From JBHOQX01 sp042408595 (GTDB lineage: Bacteria; Chloroflexota; Chloroflexia; Chloroflexales; Roseiflexaceae): a stretch of DNA of 12,165 bases. The translations under genes were made by a program, and so were the position numbers. Position 1 is the stretch's first letter. Each line of letters begins with the position of its first letter. The notes beneath the pieces are model-generated. The model worked only from the letters and a program-made list of their open reading frames with translations. It did not search any database and was not told the DNA's origin. Positions 1 to 6,772 of the stretch are shown here, piece after piece. The stretch is from positions 1 through 12,165 of the forward strand of contig JBHOQX010000068.1 in NCBI GenBank assembly GCA_042408595.1, given 5' to 3'.

Positions 1-965
1 CGATCCCGCCGATCTTGTCCACCGCCGCCCCCGGCGCGCCTACCGCCGCACCGGCCCCGCCGCCCGCCACGCTCCCGCTGCCCACGCCGCCGCCCGCCCG
101 CGAGCCGGACGGGCCGGTGAACGTGTTGATCATGGGCTATGACCAGCGCCCGAACCAGCGGGCCGGCCGCACCGATGCCATGATCGTCGTGCGGCTCGAC
201 CCGCGGCGCAACCGCGCCAGCATCCTATCCTTCCCGCGCGACCTGTGGGTGAACATCCCTGGCCACGGCCAGGATCGGATCAACGCCGCCTACGCCGTCG
301 GGGAGCTGGATATCGGCCCCGGCTATGGCGCGCCGCTCGCCAAGCAGACCGTCAGCGAGTTGCTCGGCCTGCCGATCGACTACTTCGTGCTGATGCACCT
401 GGATGGCTTCCGCGCGGCGGTGGACAAGATCGGCGGGATCGACATCAACATCCCGCGGGCAGTCGACGACCCGGCCTACCCGACCGCCGATTTCGGCACG
501 ATCAAAATCCACTTCGACCCCGGCTGCCAGCACCTAGACGGCGAGCGTGCCTTGCAATACGCCCGCACGCGCCACCAGGACAACGACTTCGGCCGCAACC
601 AGCGCCAGCAGCAGGTGATGCTGGCGATCTTTAATAAAATTCGCGCGCAGGGCCTGCTCATCAATCTGACCACTATCGACGAGTACTCCGAGATCCTGCG
701 CGACTATGTGCGCACGGATATGCCGGTGGAGACGATGCTCGGCCTGGCACGGGCCGGCGCCCGGCTGACCGCCGCCGATATCCACCGCTACGCGATCGAT
801 GCGCACAAAATCTACATGCTGAAGCCGCCGGCGACCTTCGCCGTCGATCCGGCCGACCTGAAAGCGCTGGTGGCACAGTTCACCGGCGCTGCGCCCGACC
901 CGACCCCCGTGCCGGCGCCGGTGGCGCCCGGCAGCGCCGCCCCGGCCCCCGCGCCGTGTGGTTGA
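1..965 (+). CDS. LytR-CpsA-Psr (LCP) family cell-wall glycopolymer transferase, 5' end outside the window
   Basis: LCP proteins transfer undecaprenyl-linked glycopolymers onto peptidoglycan on the outer face of the membrane. The open frame runs in from the left edge (first full codon at 3), so the true start and the expected N-terminal membrane helix are not visible. Counting from the TTG at 15, a Pro/Ala-rich linker (residues 5-34) leads into the LCP domain. It shows VNVLIMGYD, the RAGRTD segment, SFPRDL (residues 72-77), RINAAY, the VDKIGGIDI strand, and the signature LDGERALQYARTRH followed by DFGRNQRQQQ, which includes the arginines that bind the polyprenyl pyrophosphate. The C-terminus is another Pro/Ala-rich tail (about residues 290-316). 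Stop is TGA at 963-965. murJ begins 9 nt downstream on the same strand, so the two probably share a transcript and both act on undecaprenyl-linked cell-wall intermediates. The exact polymer substrate cannot be told. Confidence 0.93.
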   Translation, partial: IPPILSTAAPGAPTAAPAPPPATLPLPTPPPAREPDGPVNVLIMGYDQRPNQRAGRTDAMIVVRLDPRRNRASILSFPRDLWVNIPGHGQDRINAAYAVGELDIGPGYGAPLAKQTVSELLGLPIDYFVLMHLDGFRAAVDKIGGIDINIPRAVDDPAYPTADFGTIKIHFDPGCQHLDGERALQYARTRHQDNDFGRNQRQQQVMLAIFNKIRAQGLLINLTTIDEYSEILRDYVRTDMPVETMLGLARAGARLTAADIHRYAIDAHKIYMLKPPATFAVDPADLKALVAQFTGAAPDPTPVPAPVAPGSAAPAPAPCG

Positions 966-974
966 TCGAGCGCC

Positions 975-2528
975 ATGGCGGTGACAGACGCGTCTGAGGC
1001 GACGGTCGCCCGGCGGGTCGCGCTGGCGGCGGCGCTGATCGCGGCCGGCAACATCGCCAGCCGGCTGCTGGGACTGCTGCGCGAGGCGGTGATCGCCGGC
1101 GTCTTCGGCGTCGGCCCGGCGGTGGACGCCTTCACCGCCGCCTCGGCCATCCCGACGATCGTCTACGACCTGCTGGTCAGCGGGGCGATCAGCGCAGCGC
1201 TGGTGCCGGTGTTTAGTGAGTATGCGGAAAGCGACGACCAGGAGTTCTGGCGGGTCGTCTCCACGGTCATCAACCTGGCGCTCATGGCGGTCACACTGGT
1301 GGTGGCGCTGGTGGTCTGGCAGGCGCCGGCGGCGGTCGCGCTCCTGGCGGGCGGTTTCACCCCGGGCATCCGCGCCGAGGCGACGCAGATGGTGCGCGTG
1401 CTGATGCCGTCGGTGATCTTCATGGGCCTGTGCGGCCTGATCACCGCGCTGCTCTACGCGCGGCAGAAGTTCCTGCTGCCGGCCTTCACCACCAGCGCCT
1501 TCAACCTCGGTATCATCGCCGGCGCGCTGCTGTTGACGCCGCTCCTCGGCCCGCTGAGCCTGGTCGCCGGCGTGCTGCTCGGCGCGCTGCTGCAGGTTGT
1601 CCTGCAGCTCCCTGGGCTCCGGCCGCTGGGCTATCGCCCCGTGCTCGACCTGGGGCACCCCGGCGTGCGGCGTATCCTCGCGCTCTACGCGCCGGTCGCG
1701 CTCGGTATCGGCTTTTCGATCAGCGGGATCGTCCTCGACCGCAATTTGGCCTCGCGGCTGGGCGAGGGCGCGATCTCGACCATGCGCTACGCGACGACGC
1801 TCATCCAATTCCCGCTTGGGCTGGTCGCGGCGGCGGTGTCGTTCGCCGTCCTGCCGACCCTCTCGCGCCAGGCGTCGGCGGCGGATGACGATGCGTTCCG
1901 CCGGACGCTGGCCATGGGCCTGAAGGTGGTGCTGCTGCTGATCCTGCCGGCGGCGGCTGGGCTGGCGGCGTTGGCCACGCCGGTCACCGGGCTGCTGTTC
2001 GAGCGGCGCGCCTTTACCCCGCAGGATACCGCAGCGACCGCCAGGGCGCTGCTGTTCTACCTGCCGGGGCTGCCGGCGGCCGCGCTCGACCAGGTGCTGC
2101 TGTTCGCCTTTTACGCACGTCACCGAACGCTCGCGCCGAATCTGGTGCAGGGCGCGGCGATCGCGATCTACGCTGTGACTGCGATCGGCCTGCTGGTGGG
2201 GACGAGCCTGGGGGTCGGGGCACTGATCCTGGGCAACTCGGCGCAGTGGGTCGGGCACGCGCTGATCCTGCTGGCCCTGTCGCGGGGGTTGTTCAGCCTG
2301 CGTGGGCTGCGGCTCGGCGAGGCGCTGTGGAAATGCGCCGTGGCGGCGCTGGGGATGGCGGCGCTGGCATGGGCCGTGGCGGCGGGGCTCGCCGGGTTCG
2401 GGCCGCTCATCCAGGTCGCAGCGGGCGGCGCGCTGGGCGGCGCGGCCTATGTCGGGCTGTGCTTGCTGCTGCAGGTCGAGCCGCTGGCCTTCTTTCTCGC
2501 GGCGGTGCGGCGGCAATTGGGGCGGTGA
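975..2528 (+). CDS. murJ: MurJ/MviN lipid II flippase
   Basis: This integral membrane protein moves lipid II, the peptidoglycan precursor, across the cytoplasmic membrane. The 517-aa product has the family's usual length and is almost entirely hydrophobic helices, fitting the 14-helix MOP-superfamily fold. The N-terminal signature SRLLGLLREAVIAGVFG and then VDAF carry the residues equivalent to the functional Arg/Arg/Asp of E. coli MurJ (here R30, R36, D51). The position of the third E. coli arginine (R52) falls in IVYDLLVSG and is not arginine; from memory this variant is common in Gram-positive and Chloroflexota homologues. ATG at 975 is the first start after the upstream stop and has only a weak ribosome-binding site, consistent with translational coupling to the LCP gene 9 nt upstream. 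The end is TGA at 2526-2528. No intrinsic terminator with a T tract follows; a repeat element starts within 30 nt. Confidence 0.95.
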   Translation: MAVTDASEATVARRVALAAALIAAGNIASRLLGLLREAVIAGVFGVGPAVDAFTAASAIPTIVYDLLVSGAISAALVPVFSEYAESDDQEFWRVVSTVINLALMAVTLVVALVVWQAPAAVALLAGGFTPGIRAEATQMVRVLMPSVIFMGLCGLITALLYARQKFLLPAFTTSAFNLGIIAGALLLTPLLGPLSLVAGVLLGALLQVVLQLPGLRPLGYRPVLDLGHPGVRRILALYAPVALGIGFSISGIVLDRNLASRLGEGAISTMRYATTLIQFPLGLVAAAVSFAVLPTLSRQASAADDDAFRRTLAMGLKVVLLLILPAAAGLAALATPVTGLLFERRAFTPQDTAATARALLFYLPGLPAAALDQVLLFAFYARHRTLAPNLVQGAAIAIYAVTAIGLLVGTSLGVGALILGNSAQWVGHALILLALSRGLFSLRGLRLGEALWKCAVAALGMAALAWAVAAGLAGFGPLIQVAAGGALGGAAYVGLCLLLQVEPLAFFLAAVRRQLGR

Positions 2529-2553
2529 ACGTTTAAAGTTCAGCATGCAGGGG

Positions 2554-2724
2554 TTAGCGGCTGTCTGAAACGCTCCCAGCGGGGTGTTGGGGGCCTGCGG
2601 CCCCCAGAAGAAATCCTCCCCTGCCACACGCGCGGCGGCTGCGCTCCCGACCGCGCGGCGGAACATCAGGAGTCTGGGAGGGCGCAGCCCGCCAAACCTC
2701 CCCATGTCAGACAGCTTCTTAGCG
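2554..2724. repeat. MITE-like inverted-repeat element between murJ and valS
   Basis: The 303-nt gap between the convergent genes holds no gene. GCTGTCTGA at 2560-2568 is repeated inverted as TCAGACAGC at 2707-2715, framing about 156 nt. The hexamer TTAGCG lies just outside both ends (2554-2559 and 2719-2724), as a target-site duplication would, although three bases separate the right inverted repeat from its hexamer. A second inner pair, GCTCCCAG (2572-2579) and CTGGGAGG (2674-2681), suggests that the element folds back on itself. Inside are a perfect hairpin (2588-2606) and a GGGCGCAGCCC-type palindrome. The reverse complement of its right half shares the words GGGGAGGTTTGG and GGGC with the spacer at 9429-9458, so it looks like a dispersed family. 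It encodes no transposase. Confidence 0.5.
2588..2606. repeat. Perfect GC hairpin inside the element
   Basis: TGGGGGCC (2588-2595) pairs with GGCCCCCA (2599-2606) around a TGC loop. It lies 60 nt after the murJ stop. No T tract follows on either strand, so it is not a canonical intrinsic terminator, although it could protect the 3' end of the murJ transcript. Confidence 0.6.
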
Positions 2725-2831
2725 TTGAATATCGGCGAAGGAGTCCAACGGCAGGCGAATGATCAGGCTATTCGCGCGCCTCTGCATCCCTTCGCCCCTC
2801 AAACCGCAACCGAACACTCTGCGCGCTGCCC

Positions 2832-5272
2832 TCAAAACACGCACGTGGCCCACAGCTCCGGCGCCAATTCCTCCCAATCTGCGCCCGGTGTTGCGGCGAA
2901 TGTCGCCTCTGACGCGCGGCTGACGCTGCGCAGATCGGCCGCGCTCTCGCGCAGCAGCGCCCGCAGTCCGGCATCCGCCGCCGCGACGCTCAGCTGCGCC
3001 AGGGGCGTGCCCAGCCCGACCTTGCGCGCGGTCTTGGCGCGGCGAACGGCCCCGGCGATCAGCAGCAGCGCCTCGCCGGCCCGCTCGGCCTCCGGGTCGA
3101 GCAGCGCCGCATCGGGCGCGGGCCAGGCCGCCGTGTGGATCGAACCGCCATCTGGCGCGAAGAGCCGCCGGTAGATCTCCTCGGTGACGTGCGGCATGAT
3201 CGGCGCGAGCACCTGAAGCGTGGCGCGCAGCGCCGCGCCGAACGCTGCCCGCGCCGCCGGGGAGCCGCTGTACAGCCGGGCCTTCGCCAGCTCCAGGTAG
3301 TTGTCGCAGAGCGTGCTCCAGAAGAAGCGCTCGGCCATGTCGCGCGCCGCGACGTAGTCGTAGGCGCGGTCGGCCGCCGTCGCCCGCTCGATCAGGCGCT
3401 GGAGCCAGGAGAGCAGCGCGCGGTCGCTTGGTGAGGCGTGCGGCGCGAGGCGCGCATTGGTCTCCAGGCGCGCGCCAGCCTCCAGCGTCCAGCCCCCGGC
3501 CTCGAGCAACCGCGCCGCGTTCCACAGCTTGGCGACCAGCTGCGCCCCCTGGCGCATCTCGTCTTCCGCCAGCGCCTGGTCCGCGCCGGGCGCCCCGCCG
3601 CATGCCCAGTAGCGGACGGCATCCGCGCCGTAGCGCTCGATCAGCGCGTCCGGCGCCAACGGCGTGTTGCCCTTCGACTTGCTGACCTTGCGCCCGTGCG
3701 GGTCGAGCCCGTGGCCGGCGATCAGGATCGTCTCCCACGGAATCCGACCGAAATGCAGCAGCGATTTGGCGGTCGTGTAGAACGCCCAGGTGCGAATGAT
3801 ATCGTGCGCCTGCGGCCGGAGCTGCATCGGCAGGTGATCGGCCGGCGGCGGCAGCGCGTCGCCCTCCAAGAAGCGCAACGCGATCTGCGGCGAGACCGAG
3901 GAGGTCGCCCAGGTGTCCATCACATCCAGGTCGGGGCGTAGATCGCGGCTGCCGCAGGCGCAGGGGCTCGGCGGCGGGTCGGCCTGCGGATCGACCGGAA
4001 GCTGCGCTTCGTCCGCCAGGACGACCGCGCCGCACGCCGCGCAGTGCCAGGCCGGGAAGGGCACGCCATAGAAGCGCTGGCGCGAGATGCACCAGTCCCA
4101 GCCCAGGTTCTCGACCCAATGCTCGTAGCGGGCCCGCGTGTGCGCCGGATGCCAGGCGATCCGCCGCCCGGCCGCCAGCAGCTCCGGCTTCCGGCCTGCG
4201 CGGCGGGCTGTTCGGCCAGCAGGGCGCCGGCGGCGCGCAGGTCGGCGACGATCCGTGCCCGGGCCGCCGAGAGCTCCAGGCCGGCATAGGGGCCGCCGGC
4301 CTCGCTCAGCCGGCCGTCGCGGGTGACGAGCGGGATGAGCGGCAGGCTGTGGGCCCGCCACCAGGCCACGTCGGTCGTGTCGCCGAAGGTGCAGCACATC
4401 ACCGCGCCGCTGCCTTTCGCCGGGTCAACCGCTGCATCGGCCAGGATCGGGACGCGCCGCCCGACCAGCGGAACGATTGCCGCGCCGCCGATCAGCCCGG
4501 CGTAGCGCGGGTCCTCGGGGTGGACAAACACGGCGACGCAGGCCAGCAACAGCTCGGGGCGGGTGGTGGTGATTGGGAGCGCGTTAGCGGCCTGAGGATC
4601 GCGGGTTGAAGCCTGGGGATCAAGGTTCGATCCGCGATCATCCACCTTCCATCCCCGATCTTCGGCGAGCCCAAACACCAGCGAATAGAACACCGTCCCC
4701 CGCTCGGTGTCCTCCATCTCGGCCTGGGCGATAGCCGTCCGGCATTCGATGCACCAGGGGTTGGGCGCCTGGGCCCGATAGACGCGCCCCTTGCGGTACA
4801 GGTCGAGGAACGACCACTGCGATAGCCGGCGCGCTGCCGGGTCGATGGTCGAGTAGCGCAGCTGCCAGTCGACGCTCAGGCCGAGGCGCTGCCAGAAGCG
4901 CGCGAAGCGGTCCTCGACCTCGTGCGAGACCCGGAGGCATGCGGCGATAAACTCACCGCGCGGCAGGTCGCGGCCGTGCAGCCCCAGCGCACGCTCGACA
5001 TAGCGCTCGGTCGGCAGGCCGTTATCGTCGAAGCCGAACGGGTAGTAGATATTGCGCCCCTGCATGCGCCAGAAGCGCGCCATCGCCTCGGCCTGGACGT
5101 AGGAATAGACGTGGCCGATGTGGATCTCGCCGCTGACGGTCGGCGGCGGGGTGTCGATGCTGAACAGCGGCCGCGGGCTGGCCGGGTCGAAGCGATAGAT
5201 GCCGTCGCGCGCCCAGGCGGCCTGGAGGCGCGGCTCGGCCTCCGCGGGGTCGTAACGCGGTGGCAATGCCAT
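2832..5272 (-). CDS. valS: Valyl-tRNA synthetase, archaeal-genre (type 2), interrupted by a frame change and apparent internal deletion
   Basis: This class Ia synthetase charges tRNA-Val. ATG at 5272 has an AAAGGAG site (5281-5287) 8 nt upstream. The first frame (5272 to about 4199) carries PPPTVSGEIHIGHVYSY with the HIGH motif at residues 51-54, and the CP1 editing domain (TTTRPELLLACVAVFV, then GSGAVMCCTFGDTTDVAWW). The second frame (about 4193 to 2832) carries WCISRQRFYGVPFPAWHC, a Cys-rich zinc-type segment, DIIRTWAFYTT, KVSKSKGN (3666-3689) and the anticodon-binding region. PPPTVSG...HIGHVYSY and DIIRTWAFYT mark the archaeal/Rickettsia-type ValRS. The two frames do not join: between AEQPAA and RKPELLAAGRRI the family normally has an ERCGTxxE...QWFIRVLD block that is absent here. 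An unusual in-frame insertion lies near 4580-4655. The gene is last in the T-box operon. As written it would not give a full-length enzyme. Confidence 0.93.
4191..4204 (-). other. valS: Frame-change and deletion junction in valS
   Basis: Reading on the minus strand, codons are in register with the start until about 4199 (AEQPAA). Family-like sequence resumes at 4193 (RKPELLAAGRRI) in a different frame. The register change corresponds to a loss of 3n+1 nt. In the original frame translation continues as non-homologous sequence to a stop near 3920. In the downstream frame the open region extends back to 4397 without a plausible start. No slippery heptamer is seen in the GC-rich run between the two segments, so programmed frameshifting is not supported. 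Confidence 0.85.
4580..4655 (-). repeat. In-frame spacer-like insertion in the valS editing domain
   Basis: Between GLAEDRG and LPITTTRPE the protein carries about 24 residues (KVDDRGSNLDPQAST and more) where valyl-tRNA synthetases normally have a few. The DNA is less GC-rich than its surroundings and made of GATC-containing words. It includes a perfect 8-bp inverted repeat, GATCGCGG (4597-4604) with CCGCGATC (4632-4639). This looks like a non-coding repeat that landed in frame. The boundaries are estimates from the protein alignment by eye. Confidence 0.5.
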
Positions 5273-5280
5273 GGCAGGTG

Positions 5281-5287
5281 CTCCTTT
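5281..5287 (-). promoter_or_regulatory. valS ribosome-binding site
   Basis: AAAGGAG lies 8 nt before the ATG at 5272 and fixes the start of valS. The 63-nt gap from the EEP stop contains no recognisable promoter or terminator, so valS is probably read from the T-box promoter. Confidence 0.75.
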
Positions 5288-5335
5288 CCAATCAAGACAG
5301 ACGCCGTACGCCTACGCCATCGGCTACCATGGCAA

Positions 5336-6370
5336 CTACCCCCTTTCAGCCGTTCCAGCCGCCGTCAGCCGCAGATCGGCGATGACCAGGCAATGATCCG
5401 AGCCGCTCGCGCGGCAGTCAACTCGGGCAGCCAGCGGCGCGACACCCCGGCCGCTCCAGATGTAATCGAGCCGCACCAGCGGGAACGGCGCGGGCGCCGG
5501 CCCGATCCGCCCGCCGTTCGGAAAGGTGAAGCCGAACCCGCGCTCGGTCGCGCGGAAGGCGTCGGTCAGCCGCGCAGCGAGCGCGCCGTACAGCCGCTCG
5601 CGCTCGGCAGTGTTGAAGTCGCCGGCGGCCACCAGCGGCCCGGGCGCCTGGTCGATAGCGGCGAGCAGGCGGGGCGCCGCCGCGTCGCGCCGGCTGGTGC
5701 TGAAGCCGCGCCGCCACTCTGGAGCAGGCAGGTGGACGTTCAGCAGCAGCACATCTGTGCCGTCCACCTCGACCTGGGTCAGTTGCCCCGGAAAGCCGCG
5801 CCGGAAGACCGGGCGGAGCGGGAGACGGCTGAAGATGCCCATGCCGGCCGGGCTGTCGTGCGGACTCAGGTGCTGGTACGGGTAGGCCGCGCCGATCTGC
5901 GTGCGTAGCCCATCGGCAGCACGCGGCGAGAGCTCCTGCAGGACGACCACGTCCGCGTCCGCCGACCGGAGCGCGGCGGCGAGCGCCGCAACGTCACGGT
6001 TGGTGTAGAGCGCGTTGAGAGTGGCGACCCGCAGGCGTGGCCCCGGCTCCGGCGGGGCCCCTGGCGGCAGGAACAGCCGGCCGAAGAGCGCGGCGAACAG
6101 TGCGGCCGGCAGCAGCAGCGCGGGCAGCATCGGGCGCGAGCGCAGCAGCAGCGCGGCGGCCGCCAGCGGCAACAGCGGCGCGAACAGCAGCGGTGCGAAG
6201 ATATTCGACAGTGCCAGCCAGGCTGGCGCGGCAGGCTGTCCCGCCCAGAGCAGCGCCAGCGCTACCAGGCCGCTGGCGTAGAGCCAGGCAGCGGCGATGG
6301 CTGCGATGTGCAGCGTGCAGCGTGCGATCCGTGATGCGCGATGCGTACTCAACGGCGCTTCCTGGTGCAT
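5336..6370 (-). CDS. Membrane-anchored endonuclease/exonuclease/phosphatase (EEP) family hydrolase, VanJ-like architecture
   Basis: The 344-aa product has three hydrophobic segments (about residues 21-44, 50-75, 80-100) followed by a complete EEP domain. Its metal and catalytic residues are all visible: N119 (VATLNALY), E146 (VVLQEL), H213 (NVHLPAP), D251 and N253 (AGDFNT), D302 (RLDYIW), and S324-D325-H326 (GSDHCLVI). EEP enzymes are Mg-dependent phosphoesterases. The membrane-anchor-plus-EEP layout resembles VanJ, which acts on undecaprenyl pyrophosphate, so an extracytoplasmic lipid-phosphate substrate is possible but only inferred. ATG at 6370 is the first in-frame ATG after the T-box terminator and has a weak GGA site. 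The open frame extends to 6487, but that part is riboswitch RNA. The first codons are GATC/GCATC-rich, spacer-like DNA, so a slightly later start is possible. The gene is first in the T-box operon, 63 nt ahead of valS. Confidence 0.9.
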   Translation of the reverse strand: MHQEAPLSTHRASRIARCTLHIAAIAAAWLYASGLVALALLWAGQPAAPAWLALSNIFAPLLFAPLLPLAAAALLLRSRPMLPALLLPAALFAALFGRLFLPPGAPPEPGPRLRVATLNALYTNRDVAALAAALRSADADVVVLQELSPRAADGLRTQIGAAYPYQHLSPHDSPAGMGIFSRLPLRPVFRRGFPGQLTQVEVDGTDVLLLNVHLPAPEWRRGFSTSRRDAAAPRLLAAIDQAPGPLVAAGDFNTAERERLYGALAARLTDAFRATERGFGFTFPNGGRIGPAPAPFPLVRLDYIWSGRGVAPLAARVDCRASGSDHCLVIADLRLTAAGTAERG

Positions 6371-6379
6371 CGTTCCAAC

Positions 6380-6413
6380 AAAAATGCCCCCGCCCCGTCC
6401 CAGGGGCGAAGGC
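6380..6413 (-). terminator. T-box intrinsic terminator
   Basis: On the minus strand GCCTTCGCCCC (6413-6403) pairs with GGGGCGGGGGC (6396-6386) over 11 bp with two G-U pairs and a TGGGAC loop. A and then TTTTT (6384-6380) follow. The 5' arm overlaps the antiterminator strand, as expected for a T-box switch. The EEP start codon is 9 nt beyond the T run. Confidence 0.92.
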
Positions 6414-6621
6414 GTGCGACCTCCGCGGTACCACCCTGATTCGGCAGCCGTGCGGGCTGCCCTCGTTGCGCGCGCTAACGGGCGCACCCGGAGCCGGCTG
6501 CGGGCGGTTGCTGTCTTCCCCGCTGGCAGGCCACGTTCGGCGCGGGCGGTCTCGGCGGGGCTTCCACCCGGTGGCCCCGCCTCGCTGGGAGTGCGGCGCG
6601 CCTACTCATCCTGCCGCCGTT
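6380..6621 (-). promoter_or_regulatory. T-box riboswitch leader, valine (GUG) specifier
   Basis: T-boxes sense uncharged tRNA and prevent termination when it is abundant. Reading the minus strand: stem I is closed by GGCAGG with CCTGCC and continued by GGCGCG with CGCGCC. The specifier loop between them has AGTA (6606-6603) on the 5' side and GAAC then GTG (6534-6532) on the 3' side. The apical motifs AGCGAG (6586-6581) and GGTGGAAG (6568-6561) flank a GCGGGG/CCCCGC helix. A 7-bp hairpin, GGCAGCC with GGCTGCC, precedes the T-box sequence AGGGTGGTACCGCGG (6437-6423). TTCGCCCCT (6410-6402) can pair with AGGG of the T-box to form the antiterminator, or enter the terminator. The specifier after GAAN reads GUG, valine, which agrees with valS in the operon. 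The 5' end is set from the promoter and is approximate. Confidence 0.95.
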
Positions 6622-6627
6622 ACGGGG

Positions 6628-6656
6628 ATTGTAGCCAGCCGATGGGCGGCTGTCAA
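6628..6656 (-). promoter_or_regulatory. Sigma70-type promoter of the T-box/EEP/valS operon
   Basis: A consensus -35 TTGACA (6656-6651) is followed by exactly 17 nt and a -10 TACAAT (6633-6628). Transcription would start near 6621, just before stem I of the T-box. It lies about 50 nt downstream of the spoVS terminator, so this operon is independent of rny-spoVS. Confidence 0.9.
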
Positions 6657-6704
6657 CCCGACCTTCGGCGGATGCGCTGGCGCGAGCGCGCGCCGCCGCC
6701 CAAC

Positions 6705-6738
6705 GAAAACGGCGGCCGTACCTGCTTGTACGACCGCC
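6705..6738 (-). terminator. Intrinsic terminator of the rny-spoVS operon
   Basis: On the minus strand GGCGGTCGTAC (6738-6728) pairs with GTACGGCCGCC (6721-6711) over 11 bp with one G-U pair and an AAGCAG loop. GTTTTC follows. It sits 35 nt after the spoVS stop codon. Confidence 0.88.
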
Positions 6739-6772
6739 ATTCGTAGAGATTCAGGGGATGCCGAAAGGCCGG

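Noticed and set aside
2588..2606. Hairpin after murJ as an intrinsic terminator
   Set aside because: No T tract follows on either strand; it is better seen as part of the repeat element.
534..2705. A 723-codon open frame on the minus strand, opposite the LCP gene and murJ
   Set aside because: Its product is Arg/Gln/Asp-rich low-complexity sequence with no domain, and it lies antisense to two clear genes. Long antisense frames are expected at this GC content.
4191..4204. Programmed ribosomal frameshift in valS
   Set aside because: No slippery heptamer or adjacent stimulatory structure is evident, and a conserved protein block is missing at the site, which frameshifting would not explain.
2719..4287. 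A 522-codon minus-strand frame overlapping the 3' half of valS
   Set aside because: It is the third frame of valS; all synthetase motifs are in the frame ending at 2832.
4922..5908. A 328-codon open frame on the plus strand, opposite valS and the EEP gene
   Set aside because: It spans the intergenic region and the starts of two real genes and shows no family features.
6371..6487. A longer EEP protein starting at 6487
   Set aside because: The extra codons are the T-box sequence and its terminator, so they are RNA structure, not protein.
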